From the NCBI GenBank assembly GCA_028278625.1, contig JANQDY010000024.1, forward strand, positions 1-55,366: a DNA stretch of 55,366 nucleotides, read 5' to 3'. The notes under the pieces were generated by a model. It worked only from the letters and a program-made list of their open reading frames with translations. It was not told the origin of the DNA and ran no database searches. The stretch comes from Thermodesulfobacteriota bacterium. Its GTDB lineage: Bacteria; Desulfobacterota; DSM-4660; Desulfatiglandales; Desulfatiglandaceae. The position numbers and the translations under genes are program-made. This document shows, one piece after another, positions 34,178 through 43,492 of the stretch. Numbering within the stretch: the stretch's first letter is position 1; each line of letters starts with the position of its first letter.

Positions 34178-37100
34178 TTAGACCATCCGCTCCAACTCCC
34201 GCATCTTTTCATCCAGGCGCTTTTTGGAAACCGGCTGTGCGGTTTTAAGTTCCTGAGCGAAGACGGATACTTTATATTCTTCAACCAGCCAGAAGAACGC
34301 CTCAAATGCACGTTTTTTTTCCGGGGAAGCCCCGGAATTGATACTTGGCAGATGCCTTTTTAGGACCGCTTTCAAGGGTTCAATAAGCGCTTCCTTTTCC
34401 CGGTCCTTATCCGGATGATAGACACCCCTTTCCGCCCTGATTTCAAGGGCGCGAACATAGCGGGGCAGATGGTTCAGCCGCTCCCTGTCATAGCGTTCCA
34501 GGAAATCCCGGGGAAGAAGTGCCCCCATCTCAGTCATCAAACGCTTGCACAGACCAAGAGCGGCGGGGTTGTTCCTGTTGTTGTTCGTCAGTTGATGGAT
34601 GAAATTCATGGTATGGTGGTAGGCGGCAAGCACCTGCCCGGTAAGCGCCATCAATTCCCTGCCGGCGGGCAGAATTTCGGGACCAATGTTACGGGCGACT
34701 TTTTCAAACTCGGTTTTTGTCCGAATATCTCGATCAAAAAAGCGGACCATGAGCTTTTCAAACATCTCCTTTTCCACCGATGCAGGCCCTCCGAAATCAA
34801 TGGTTTTCGAAGAAAGATGCCCCGGTATTTTGAGATCTTTTCTGAGGAACTTGAGCTCTTTTTTGAAATGAATCATGAAAAGCTTTCTAACGCCTTTTAG
34901 ATGGGACCTGAACGCTTCCCGCTGATCGCTGAAAAGGCGGATGTCCACACCCTCCTGACAAGGCGAAAGGGACGGAAAAGCCATGACATTAGAGGAGAGT
35001 GGAACGGCCTTTGGCAATTCTTCGAACTGCCAGGAACGGATCCCTTTTCTTTCCCACCGGACCTTGGCCTTATTTAACAAGCGGCTTTCTTCATCAGGCC
35101 GCTGATCATGGGTGTTTCTGAGCTCATTCAGGATTGCGGTTTCCCTGGTCGATTTCAGTTCCCGGTCTTGATGATCTCTGATGGAGACCCTCATTTGCAG
35201 ATGCTCCGGAATTTCCGCTTCGGTCCAGGCCCTTGCCGGGATATCCACATCGAACCGTTTATAAATGAAGTTTCCAAGGGTGGAAATCAGCGGATCATCG
35301 GATATCTTCATTTCCGAGAGGATGATTTCCACTGTATCGGATACTGGCACAAGCTGCTTGCGGTACCGCTTTGGCAGACCTTTAATAAGGGCCGTGATTT
35401 TCTCCTTCAAAAGACCCGGCACCATCCAGCCCAGTCGGTGGGGCGATATCTGGGATACCTGATTTAGCGGTATTTTGAGGGTCACGCCGTCCTCCGGCTT
35501 GCCGGGACGGAATCTGTAGGAGAATTTGAAGGCGCTGTTTCCCACCTTCATTTCATCGGGGTACCGTGCTACCTCCTCTGCATCCGGTTCTTTGGCAATG
35601 ACGTCGGTTTCACGCATCTTGAGAAAGGCGTCTCCACCGCTGTTTCTGATCTCCTTTTCGAGGGTGCGCACATCACATACGCCGGGCAACCGGGATGCAT
35701 AAAAGGCTTCAATGCGTTCATCACTGACCCGAATGCCCCGTCGGCGCACTTTGTCCTCCATTTGGGAGATCTTTTTTATGAGGGTTTGGTTATGAACCAG
35801 AAAATCGAATCTCCTGTTCACGCTCCCCAAAACCAGAGCCGATTTGATGAATATTTCGTGGGACAGGGCCGGATCGATACGGGTATAGGAAACAGGACGG
35901 CTCGACACAATGACCAGACCGTACAGGGTTACCTGTTCGGAGGCCCGCACCTGTCCCGCCTTTTTCTCCCAGTGGGGATCGGTGTAGCTGTATTTGCAGA
36001 GGCTGCCGCCCAGGGCTTCCAGCCACTGGGGGTCTATCCTGGCGACACCTCTGGCGAACAACCGGGATGTTTTGACCATTTCCGCCGCAACGATCCAGGA
36101 GGGGCTTTTGTTGAACAAGACCGATCCAGGGAACAGCATGGCCTCCCTTCCCCTGGCCGCCAGGTACATGTTTTTATCCTTCTTGACGGCGATGTTGGAG
36201 AGATAGCCGCTCAGAATTGCCTGGTGAATGGCCGCATAGGGGTCTTCCGCATCCTTTTGAATGTCCCGGTTTTCATTTCTGATGCCGTGGGTTTTCAAAA
36301 TACTGATGATCTGCTCATGAATGTGGTCCCATTCCCGCATGCGCACAAAGGATAGAAAATGGGATTTGCAGAATTTTCGCATTTTGTTCTGGGTCTTCAA
36401 CGTCTTCCAGGAACGGTGAAAACGGTTCCAGATGTTCAGAAGGGTTATGAAATCAGAGCCTGCGTCCCGGAAAGAGGCATGGGCCTGATCCGCCTTGGCT
36501 GCTTTTTCAAGGGGTCTTTCCCTGGGATCCTGGATGCTCAGGGCTGATGCGATAATCGCCACATCATGAACACAGCCCCTTGTTTCCGCTTCAAGGATCA
36601 TGCGGGAGATTTTCGGATCAATGGGCATTCTGGCCATCATTCGGCCCCTTTGCGTCAGGGTCGGCCTGCCGTTTTTCCGATGGATGGCGCCCAATTCCAT
36701 GAGCAGATCAAATCCGTCTTTGACGCTTCTCGGGTTCGGTCTGTCAAGAAACGGAAAAGCGTCGATGCTTCCCAGCTTCAACGACATCATGCGGAGGATG
36801 ACTTCGGCCAGGTTGGACCTGAGTATTTCAGGGTCGGTAAATTCCTGCCGTGAGGCATAATCCTCCTCGGAATAGAGGCGAATGCAGATGCCGTCTTCCA
36901 GACGGCCGCACCGGCCTTGGCGTTGATCCGCACTGCTCCTGGAGATGGGGCTGATGGGGAGGCTTGTGGATCGGCTTCTGGGGATGTAGCGGGAGATTCT
37001 GGCAAGTCCCGTGTCCACCACATATTTGATGCCCGGTACGGTCAAGGAGGTTTCAGCCACATTGGTGGATACAATGACCTTTCGTCCCTTTTGAGGTGCA

Positions 37101-38254
37101 AAGACCCTTGCTTGCTGGGACCCTGGCAGCCTTGCAAAAAGGGGCAGGAGTGTGACGGCTTTAAGGCCCCGGCCCAGAAGCCGCTCACAGGTTTCGAGAA
37201 TGTCCTGCTCCGTGGGCATAAACACCAGAATGTCCCCCGAGGGGCCTCTACGGCAGACCTCTTCCGTGGCTTCCAAAGCCGCGTCCACATAGGTTTTGTC
37301 CCCTGTTTCCTGAAGCTCCGGGTCAACGGGCCGGTATTCCACGGAGACCGGGTACCGGCGTCCCGAAACCTGTATCACCGGTGCATTATCAAATCCTTTG
37401 GAGAATTTTTCTGTATCGATGGTGGCGGAGGTGATGATCAGTTTGAGGTCTCTTCTTCTCTTCAGCAGGTTTTTCAGAATGCCCAGGATGAAGTCAATGT
37501 TGAGGCTCCGTTCATGGGCTTCATCCACAATGATGGTATCGTATTCCATCAGGTGAGTGTCCTGCTGAGTCTCCGCGAGCAGCATGCCGTCGGTGAGCAC
37601 TTTGATGTAGGCCCCTTTGTGGGTGCGGTCCTTGAATCTGATTTTGTAACCGACCAGGTTCCCCACGGGTCTTCCCAGCTCTTCCGAAATACGTCCAGCG
37701 ATGGTGGTAGCGGCGATTCGGCGGGGTTGCGTGCAGGCAATCCTCCCAACAATGCCACGGCCGGCCGCCAGGCACATCTTGGGAATCTGTGTGCTTTTCC
37801 CGGAACCCGTATCCCCTGAAATGATGACCACCTGATATCTTCGGATGGCATCGATAATGTCCTCTCTCCTGGCGGTAATGGGGAGATTCGAAGGAAAATG
37901 AATTTCAGGGCGCTTTTTCAAACGATTTGCGCTTTCTGCCACGGAAGCCTTGATCTCTTTCTCAAGGATTTCAAGCTGCGCCACGGCTCGTCCCAGCTCC
38001 TCCGCTTTCTCCGTCCTTCTTTTTATGGCACTGAGACGCCGGTGAAAGGGAGTGCGATTCCTGAGCATGCACTGGGAAATCAGCCTTTTGAGCCTTCTTT
38101 CGGCAGAGGCAAAGGAAGCCACCGGGTTTTTATCAACGGGTGCCGATGGCGCTGATCCCGAACGCACCCGACGGCTCTTCCTCTTTTTATTGGAATTTTT
38201 TTGCAATAGATGATGTTCCTGAAAATGAATCGAGAAATCGGAAAATCGGACCAA
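34178..38254 (-). CDS. hrpA: ATP-dependent RNA helicase HrpA (DEAH box)
   Basis: Up to 1358 residues. The helicase core is near the N-terminus: Walker A GDTGSGKSTQIPKM, TQPRRIAA, the DEAH box in IIVDEAHERSLN, SATI and SISRSSADQRQGRCGR (QxxGRxGR). The HrpA C-terminal region follows (winged helix, OB fold and the long DUF3418-type part). HrpA unwinds RNA and rescues stalled ribosomes in E. coli. The frame opens with TTG 38254; a TTG at 38206 has AGGA about eight bases upstream and may be the true start (1342 residues). The basic N-terminal tail (NKKRKSRRVR) is typical of an extension. It is divergent from the tRNA gene. Confidence 0.94.
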   Translation of the reverse strand: MVRFSDFSIHFQEHHLLQKNSNKKRKSRRVRSGSAPSAPVDKNPVASFASAERRLKRLISQCMLRNRTPFHRRLSAIKRRTEKAEELGRAVAQLEILEKEIKASVAESANRLKKRPEIHFPSNLPITARREDIIDAIRRYQVVIISGDTGSGKSTQIPKMCLAAGRGIVGRIACTQPRRIAATTIAGRISEELGRPVGNLVGYKIRFKDRTHKGAYIKVLTDGMLLAETQQDTHLMEYDTIIVDEAHERSLNIDFILGILKNLLKRRRDLKLIITSATIDTEKFSKGFDNAPVIQVSGRRYPVSVEYRPVDPELQETGDKTYVDAALEATEEVCRRGPSGDILVFMPTEQDILETCERLLGRGLKAVTLLPLFARLPGSQQARVFAPQKGRKVIVSTNVAETSLTVPGIKYVVDTGLARISRYIPRSRSTSLPISPISRSSADQRQGRCGRLEDGICIRLYSEEDYASRQEFTDPEILRSNLAEVILRMMSLKLGSIDAFPFLDRPNPRSVKDGFDLLMELGAIHRKNGRPTLTQRGRMMARMPIDPKISRMILEAETRGCVHDVAIIASALSIQDPRERPLEKAAKADQAHASFRDAGSDFITLLNIWNRFHRSWKTLKTQNKMRKFCKSHFLSFVRMREWDHIHEQIISILKTHGIRNENRDIQKDAEDPYAAIHQAILSGYLSNIAVKKDKNMYLAARGREAMLFPGSVLFNKSPSWIVAAEMVKTSRLFARGVARIDPQWLEALGGSLCKYSYTDPHWEKKAGQVRASEQVTLYGLVIVSSRPVSYTRIDPALSHEIFIKSALVLGSVNRRFDFLVHNQTLIKKISQMEDKVRRRGIRVSDERIEAFYASRLPGVCDVRTLEKEIRNSGGDAFLKMRETDVIAKEPDAEEVARYPDEMKVGNSAFKFSYRFRPGKPEDGVTLKIPLNQVSQISPHRLGWMVPGLLKEKITALIKGLPKRYRKQLVPVSDTVEIILSEMKISDDPLISTLGNFIYKRFDVDIPARAWTEAEIPEHLQMRVSIRDHQDRELKSTRETAILNELRNTHDQRPDEESRLLNKAKVRWERKGIRSWQFEELPKAVPLSSNVMAFPSLSPCQEGVDIRLFSDQREAFRSHLKGVRKLFMIHFKKELKFLRKDLKIPGHLSSKTIDFGGPASVEKEMFEKLMVRFFDRDIRTKTEFEKVARNIGPEILPAGRELMALTGQVLAAYHHTMNFIHQLTNNNRNNPAALGLCKRLMTEMGALLPRDFLERYDRERLNHLPRYVRALEIRAERGVYHPDKDREKEALIEPLKAVLKRHLPSINSGASPEKKRAFEAFFWLVEEYKVSVFAQELKTAQPVSKKRLDEKMRELERMV

Positions 38255-38322
38255 CGGGGCGATTAATTGGAAATTTATGCTTGACCGAATCTGAGTCAGG
38301 CGCTATATTGCCCGAATCCGTT

Positions 38323-38398
38323 GCCGAGATAGCTCAGCCGGTAGAGCAGGGGACTGAAAATCCCCGTGTCCCCAGTTCAACTCTGGGTCTCGGCACCA
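38323..38398 (+). tRNA. tRNA-Phe (GAA)
   Basis: A 76-nt cloverleaf with all stems. The acceptor GCCGAGA pairs with TCTCGGC, D-stem GCTC with GAGC, anticodon stem GGGGA with TCCCC around loop CTGAAAA (anticodon GAA), and T-stem CCCAG with CTGGG around TTCAACT. CCA is encoded. It is followed by a rho-independent terminator. It borders the gene-poor, AT-richer stretch downstream, which makes it a possible integration site. Confidence 0.97.
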
Positions 38399-38406
38399 TA
38401 GAAATC

Positions 38407-38440
38407 AAGGGTTTAGGCCTTATGGGCTTAGACCCTTTTT
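38407..38440 (+). terminator. Rho-independent terminator of the tRNA-Phe gene
   Basis: The arm AAGGGTTTAGGCC pairs with GGGCTTAGACCC (13-bp stem with two G-U wobbles, short loop), followed by TTTTT. It lies nine bases downstream of the tRNA CCA end, so it probably ends the tRNA transcript. Confidence 0.85.
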
Positions 38441-38683
38441 CTTTGATGGCTCTATTTCCTACAGTCCTTGTACAATCTGTTTTTTTCTAAGCGGTGATTG
38501 AGGCTCATTCATTAAAAGTTGTCCTTAGGTTCTGAAGTAATATCATCGCCAAGAATACGCCTGATATTGGGAATGTCAACCACAAACCCGCTAAGCAGTA
38601 TATTCTTGGGCCACATGGGGGGCAAGGGTGAACAATCTTTTTTCTGAGGAATCGAGGGTGGGTGTTTCGGTTTCTCTCCCTGA
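38441..38683. other. Gene-free, AT-rich stretch downstream of tRNA-Phe
   Basis: I see no coding sequence here on either strand beyond short chance frames, and no inverted repeat that would mark an insertion sequence. I looked for a copy of the tRNA 3' end (an att-like repeat) here and did not find one. Confidence 0.5.
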
Positions 38684-38896
38684 GACTCCTACATTTCATA
38701 TGCACACCCGTTCACGCGTAAAGTCAGGCGAAAAGGATTGTCCATAGAGATTGAAAATGGGTTCCCGGCATTCCGTAAAATGGCGCAGGCGCTCAACATG
38801 AGCCATCAGAATTTATGGCGCAAATTGAATGGAGAAGGAACGTCTTACCAGCGGATCAAGGATCGATTGCGCAATGATATGGCCGTACACGATTAA
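38684..38896 (+). pseudogene. Truncated remnant of an AraC-family regulator
   Basis: A frame of about 70 residues, closed by TGA at 38681 and TAA at 38894, contains FPAFRKMAQALNMSHQNL, then KLNGEGTSYQRIKDRLR. This is the first helix-turn-helix of an AraC-type DNA-binding domain (normally P...VA..LnmS...L.RkL..EGtSyq.ikd.lR). It stops at the point where the second helix-turn-helix should begin. No start or ligand-binding part is found upstream, so both ends are lost. This is decayed DNA rather than a working gene. Confidence 0.6.
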
Positions 38897-39068
38897 GATC
38901 AACAGTTCATGGGGGCTTTCTCTTTGGCGATGCCCCTGCATGAGTTTCCTAAAGATTCGTTCTTTTTTGACGATACTAACTACAATCGGTTCCAAATCAT
39001 TTGGGACCGTCACAGGGCCAAAATTGATAGACTGTTCGCAGGATTCATCCTGGATATAGGGGGGAACA
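38897..39068. other. Short intergenic stretch with an unassigned frame
   Basis: An 81-codon frame from 38909 runs through here and into the next gene in another frame. Its first 50 residues (MGAFSLAMPLHEFPKDSFFF...) have plausible composition but match no family I know, so I do not call it a gene. Confidence 0.3.
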
Positions 39069-39653
39069 ATGAGGTTCATCTACTATCTGCTGATACCTTC
39101 GGTTCTATTCTTCTGCCCGTCAGATATCTGTGCAAAGCTTTACAAATGGGTTGACGAAAACGGCAAGGTACATTTTTCCGACAAGCCACCACATCCGGAA
39201 GAGACTGCGGAAGATGTCAAAGAATACGAATCGATCGAAGATAATATAGAGCCGGAAGAACCGATTCAGTTCTATGGATCAGCCGCTGAGAATGTCCGGG
39301 TTTCCGCCATCAAAACCAAGGTTGTCAAAAAGAAATCATATGGCAGGGCCTCTACAGGTTCAAGTGGTGGTGGATCAAGCAGTAGTGGCACGGGGTCACG
39401 CAAAAATGTTTTTTACTGGGTTTTAATAAAGACAGACGTTACGAGTCTCGAAGGATACGAGGGATTTGTCAGATTGACCATTCAAGCTGTTGACAGAGAT
39501 GGCTTGCGGGTTATGAAATTCTATCTTAAAAGGAATGTTCGTGCTGGGCAGACCACTACTCTGAGCTACACAAGAAAGATGAGCCTTGAGACATACAAAA
39601 GAATCCGCAAATGGCAAATCCTGCGGGTTATTGCTTCGAAGAGGAATCGGTGA
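39069..39653 (+). CDS. DUF4124-type exported protein
   Basis: 194 residues. A signal peptide (MRFIYYLLIPSVLFFCPSDICA) is followed directly by KLYKWVDENGKVHFSDKPP, the DUF4124 signature. Next come an acidic stretch, a Ser/Gly-rich linker (TGSSGGGSSSSGTGS) and a C-terminal beta-rich domain of about 80 residues (FYWVLIKTDVTSLEGYEGFVRL). GGGGGG precedes the ATG. DUF4124 proteins are envelope proteins of unknown function. The C-terminal domain is not one I recognise. Confidence 0.82.
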   Translation: MRFIYYLLIPSVLFFCPSDICAKLYKWVDENGKVHFSDKPPHPEETAEDVKEYESIEDNIEPEEPIQFYGSAAENVRVSAIKTKVVKKKSYGRASTGSSGGGSSSSGTGSRKNVFYWVLIKTDVTSLEGYEGFVRLTIQAVDRDGLRVMKFYLKRNVRAGQTTTLSYTRKMSLETYKRIRKWQILRVIASKRNR

Positions 39654-39699
39654 TCCCTGGAATAATTGGGGATTGAGCTTGTGTTTGTTTGAAAGGGTT

Positions 39700-40122
39700 A
39701 TGAATGGCCGACAGTCCGAGTATTGCCCGATGCTTTTAAAATACGGAGAAATCCGAGTGGCAGGTGAATATGTCTGTGACAACTGTTCGTTGAAAGTTCT
39801 TTATGATGCAGATCATTTAGAAGATCAGGATGGCAGCATCGTTTGGCTTTTGTATCTGCATTGCGCGAATTGCGGCACAGTTTACAGGATGCTTTCATCA
39901 AGAGAAGACGGCCATTCACTCAGCGGCCATCCAGGACCATATGACATAGATGAAGAAGATGACAAGTTGATGGGTTTATCAAGCGCCGAGTGGATACATG
40001 TGATAAAATCAAAAGAAGAAATCCCTTTGGATTCAATAAGGAATCTTCACTGTGGTAGAGAAGGGCATGTTACCTCAGCCATCGAAAACAATACATGCCC
40101 AAACTGCAGATCCAATAACTGA
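39700..40122 (+). CDS. Small zinc-ribbon protein, function unknown
   Basis: About 140 residues from ATG 39700; ATG 39730 is an alternative. Four cysteine groups are visible: YVCDNCSLKV, HCANCGTVY, LHCGREGH and NTCPNCRSNN, i.e. two knuckle pairs near the start and one near the end that could bind one or two zincs. The middle is acidic (PYDIDEEDDK). I do not recognise the family. The longer frame from 39586 overlaps the DUF4124 gene and is unlikely to be used. It lies 46 bp after that gene. Confidence 0.5.
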   Translation: MNGRQSEYCPMLLKYGEIRVAGEYVCDNCSLKVLYDADHLEDQDGSIVWLLYLHCANCGTVYRMLSSREDGHSLSGHPGPYDIDEEDDKLMGLSSAEWIHVIKSKEEIPLDSIRNLHCGREGHVTSAIENNTCPNCRSNN

Positions 40123-40917
40123 GAGGCAGACATTTCTACATGACATAATCACACATAATCGGGTAGCCGGTGCCTGGTTTAATTGGGCCAATGATCGGTG
40201 CAATTGTTCTGACTTCAAGACACAGGCTCAGAGTTGCTATGATCACTGCATGGCCGTTCTAGGTAGGGATGTCCACCGAAATACATGCCGTGGCCGTGTG
40301 CGCTTTTAGCCACCTCTCCGGCACTTTCATGGGGTGTTTTTTCAACAAGGGTCTCCTGGCCGGTGGACGATGGGGGGATGCGCGCTCTTCCCAGAGTATA
40401 TTACCTCAAAGGATAGGCAGATGGACAACATTGCAACGCTATTTCGTCGTCTACCTGTTTAGGGCTCTGATTTCGCTTGACATGGCCCTGCTTTTTTGCT
40501 TTCAAATGAAAACAAACGCTTAGAGCGGGTAATATTGGGTTAAATCCAGATGTCACTGATTACCGTTTTTTGGCGTGCCGACCACTGATGCTCTCAAAAC
40601 GAGTGATAATGTCTCCTTGGTTTTTTGGACTTTGCCTGGAACAGCGGTCTTTATAAACAGCATTTTTGATCGTTTCAAATCAGTCTTAATCAACAACTTA
40701 ACCTGCCAGATTTATAGGACGAATGCCACAGAGTGCAACTGGGAATCCATTACACTGGGTTACGCAATCGCCAGAGGCTTTGCACACTGGTCATCTCCGA
40801 TCAGCATCGACTAAAACCGTAGAATCGACTTCTTAAATCTTTAATAAGTTCAAATTCCAGATGTTAATTCGGCTTTTCTTTAACAATGAAGTGTTCCGCG
40901 AAAAAAAGGAGGAAAAG
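40123..40917. other. Gene-poor stretch of about 800 bp
   Basis: Only short frames without recognisable motifs are present (about 85 codons at 40052-40309, 84 at 40269-40523 and 79 at 40575-40814). None shows a convincing ribosome site or protein pattern. I see no tRNA, repeat or transposase remnant. Together with 38441-39068 it makes the least dense part of the window. Confidence 0.5.
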
Positions 40918-42690
40918 ATGGTCTACGGAAATGGTTTTCGAATGATATTTCTTGCCTCGTTGGTGCTGTGTTTAGGAGCTCTTTCATCGTGCAGTGACGA
41001 TGGAGACGGAACACTTCAACCCGGCGTATTTACATGGAGCGTGCAGCGTCAACCGGAAGGAGGGCAGGAGCTTCGGGGGGTCTCTGCTTTGGATGCAACT
41101 CACGTATGGGCTGTGGGCCACGGCGGCACGATCCTCTTCTACGATGGCACTTCCTGGGGTCCCCAGGCAAGTGGCGTTACGGACGTTCTACGGAGCGTAT
41201 CTGCCTTGGACGCAACTCACGTATGGACTGTGGGCCACGGCGGCACGATCCTCTTTTATGACGGCAACTCCTGGAGCCCCCAGGCAAGCAGGGCCCAGGC
41301 AACCGGTGTCACGGACGACAATCTTCGAGACGTGTCTGCTCTGGATGAAAGCCATGTGTGGGCCGTGGGAGATGGCGGCACGGTCCTTTTCTATGACGGC
41401 ATCTCCTGGAGTCCCCAGGCAAGCGGCACCACGGAGGCCCTTTACAGCGTTTCTGCCGTGGATGAAAGCCATGTGTGGGCCGTAGGAGATGGCGGCACGG
41501 TCCTTTTCTATGACGGCACCTCCTGGACGCCCCAGACGAGCGGCACCACGGACAGCCTTCGAGACGTGTCTGCTTTCGATGAGAACCATGTTTGGACCGT
41601 GGGCCATGCCAGCGCGGTCCTTTTCTATGACGGCACCTCCTGGAGTCCCCAGGCAAGCGGCACCACGAACATTCTTTTGGGCGTGTCCGCCCTGGACGAA
41701 AGCCATGTATGGTCTGTGGGAAACAGCGGTACAATCCTTTTTCATGACGGCACCTCCTGGACGCCCCAGACAAGCGGCACCACGGACAGCCTTTGGGCTG
41801 CGTCCGCCCTGGACGAAAACCATGTTTGGACCGTAGGTGTCGGTGGTACGATCCTCTTTTATGACGGCACTTCCTGGAGCCCCCAGGCGAGTAGCACCAC
41901 GGATACCCTTTTGGGGGTGTCTGCCCTGGACGAAAGCCACGTCTGGGCAACGGGGGTCGGTGGCATCATCTTGTTCTATGACGGGACCTCCTGGAGTCCC
42001 CAGGAAAGTGGCACAACGGACTTTGTTATGGGCGTTTCTGCTTTAGACGAGAACCATGTTTGGACCGTGGGAGACGGGGGCAGAATCCTTTTTTATGACG
42101 GCACCTCCTGGACGACCCAGGAAAGTGGCACCACCAACATCCTTGTGGGCGTGTTTGCTCTGGATGAGAACCACGTGTGGGCCGTGGGATTCAATGGCAC
42201 GATCCTCTTCTATGACGGGACCTCCTGGAGTCCCCAGGAAAGTGGCATAACGGATATCCTTATGAGCGTCGCTGCCGTGGACGAAAACCATGTGTGGGCC
42301 GTGGGAATTGGCGACATGGTCCTTTTCTTCGACGGCACCTCCTGGACGCCCCAGGAAATCGGCACTCCTGACAACCTTCGAGGGGTGACTGCCTCAGACG
42401 AAAGCCACGTGTGGGCCGTGGGAGATAACGGCACGATCCTGTTCTATGACGGGATCTCCTGGACACCCCAGGCAAGCGGCACCGCGAAAAGCCTTCGGAA
42501 CGTTTCTGCAGTAGACGAGAACCACGTGTGGGCCGTGGGAGATGGCGGCGCGATCCTGTTCTATGACGGGATCTCCTGGACACCCCAGGAAAGTGGCATA
42601 ACGAGTATCCTTATGGGCGTGTCCGCCCTGGACGATAGGCATGTGTGGGCCGTGGGCCATAGCGAGATCATCCTGTTCGGAACCGATTAG
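40918..42690 (+). CDS. Lipoprotein made of 14 tandem 39-residue propeller-like repeats
   Basis: 590 residues from ATG 40918, which has an excellent AAGGAGGAAAAG ribosome site; the frame opens at 40861. The signal peptide ends in the lipobox LSSC. The rest is 14 copies of a 39-residue unit centred on DESHVWAVGDGGTILFYDG, then TSWTPQASGTTD and LLGVSALDE. The copies are also highly similar at DNA level (117-bp unit). One copy near 41280-41320 carries an insertion of about 12 residues. The fold is probably a YCF48-like or WD-type beta-propeller. The function is unknown, and surface binding is a guess. Long antisense frames over this region are by-products of the repeats. Confidence 0.85.
   Translation: MVYGNGFRMIFLASLVLCLGALSSCSDDGDGTLQPGVFTWSVQRQPEGGQELRGVSALDATHVWAVGHGGTILFYDGTSWGPQASGVTDVLRSVSALDATHVWTVGHGGTILFYDGNSWSPQASRAQATGVTDDNLRDVSALDESHVWAVGDGGTVLFYDGISWSPQASGTTEALYSVSAVDESHVWAVGDGGTVLFYDGTSWTPQTSGTTDSLRDVSAFDENHVWTVGHASAVLFYDGTSWSPQASGTTNILLGVSALDESHVWSVGNSGTILFHDGTSWTPQTSGTTDSLWAASALDENHVWTVGVGGTILFYDGTSWSPQASSTTDTLLGVSALDESHVWATGVGGIILFYDGTSWSPQESGTTDFVMGVSALDENHVWTVGDGGRILFYDGTSWTTQESGTTNILVGVFALDENHVWAVGFNGTILFYDGTSWSPQESGITDILMSVAAVDENHVWAVGIGDMVLFFDGTSWTPQEIGTPDNLRGVTASDESHVWAVGDNGTILFYDGISWTPQASGTAKSLRNVSAVDENHVWAVGDGGAILFYDGISWTPQESGITSILMGVSALDDRHVWAVGHSEIILFGTD
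41100..42660. repeat. Tandem 117-bp in-frame coding repeats (about 13-14 copies)
   Basis: The DNA encoding GTGGGCxACGGCGGCACG, ATGACGGCACCTCCTGG and CCCCAGGCAAGCGGCACC-type blocks recurs about every 117 bases with few changes. Neighbouring copies such as those around 41340-41440 and 41460-41560 are nearly identical, suggesting recent unequal exchange or gene conversion. Confidence 0.85.
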
Positions 42691-42826
42691 TGGGCCCAAG
42701 AGATCTTCCGATATTGCCGTAGATTATGACACAATTCATGTGAGTGAGGGTTTCTCGGAATGTAGATATATATCTGATGCCATAAAGTTAAGGCGTCTCC
42801 CTGCCGCCGGTGCCTCGCTCACAGGT

Positions 42827-43408
42827 TCAGGATTTGACGATTCCGGCGGTGATGAACGCTATGAGCTCTTCCAGGTCTTTTTCATCCCCTTGGATGGATT
42901 CGGTTTTGGCAAAGGTGATGCTCTGGAAGAGCTTAAACAGAAAGTAGGCCGTGGTACGGGTGTTCATGGGCCGGAACTTGCCTTGCTCAACACCTGATTC
43001 CAGAATGCCCTGGATAAAGGAAAGGACCCCTTCTTCCACCTGAAGCCTGTACTTGTCTTTCAGGAAAAAATGATACAGACCGTCTTCATCCTGCAAAACC
43101 CGGATCATATAGGATTCGTTCCATTGACGATTTACCGCAAACCGGAAAAGTTTCTGAACCATTTCCAGGGGGTCTTCCATCCCCTCAAGCTTTGTCATGA
43201 TGAGATCGCGGTTCTTGAGGGCTTCCTGAATAAAGGTGGAAACAAACAGGTCTTCCTTGGAACCGAAGTATTCATAGAGTGTCTTTTTGGAAATGCCCAC
43301 ATCGTGACAGATTTCGTCCATGGCGGTTTTTTTGACCCCGAAACGCTCAAAACGCCGACGGGCCGCCCTCAGGATCTTTGCAGCTCTTTCATCCATATGC
43401 CTCCTCAT
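42827..43408 (-). CDS. TetR-family transcriptional regulator
   Basis: About 194 residues from ATG 43408 (43396 is also possible; the long frame opens at 43489). The N-terminal helix-turn-helix is typical: ILRAARRRFERFGVKKTAMDEICHDVGISKKTLYEYFGSKEDLF. The ligand domain is helical with no clear effector motif. It lies 85 bp downstream of the dctM stop and is co-directional, so it may control the TRAP transporter genes or be co-transcribed with them. The effector is unknown. Confidence 0.9.
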   Translation of the reverse strand: MRRHMDERAAKILRAARRRFERFGVKKTAMDEICHDVGISKKTLYEYFGSKEDLFVSTFIQEALKNRDLIMTKLEGMEDPLEMVQKLFRFAVNRQWNESYMIRVLQDEDGLYHFFLKDKYRLQVEEGVLSFIQGILESGVEQGKFRPMNTRTTAYFLFKLFQSITFAKTESIQGDEKDLEELIAFITAGIVKS

Positions 43409-43492
43409 TGCCGTGGAACCAAGAACGTTGCCTGAATCGGCGCCGCGGCCGGCAATGAATTTATAAACACTTTTCAGATTGCTTGGCAAGGA

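Noticed and set aside
38909..39154. 81-codon frame before the DUF4124 gene
   Set aside because: It overlaps the strongly supported DUF4124 start region and has no recognisable motif; ribosome site is weak.
38399..40917. att-like repeat of the tRNA-Phe 3' end
   Set aside because: I looked for the TTCAACTCTGGG-type end downstream and found no copy, and no integrase gene.
41188..42699. Several long antisense frames (over 200 codons) across the repeat lipoprotein
   Set aside because: They arise because the 117-bp repeat stays open in other frames; they show Arg/Pro/Gly-rich composition without ribosome sites or motifs.
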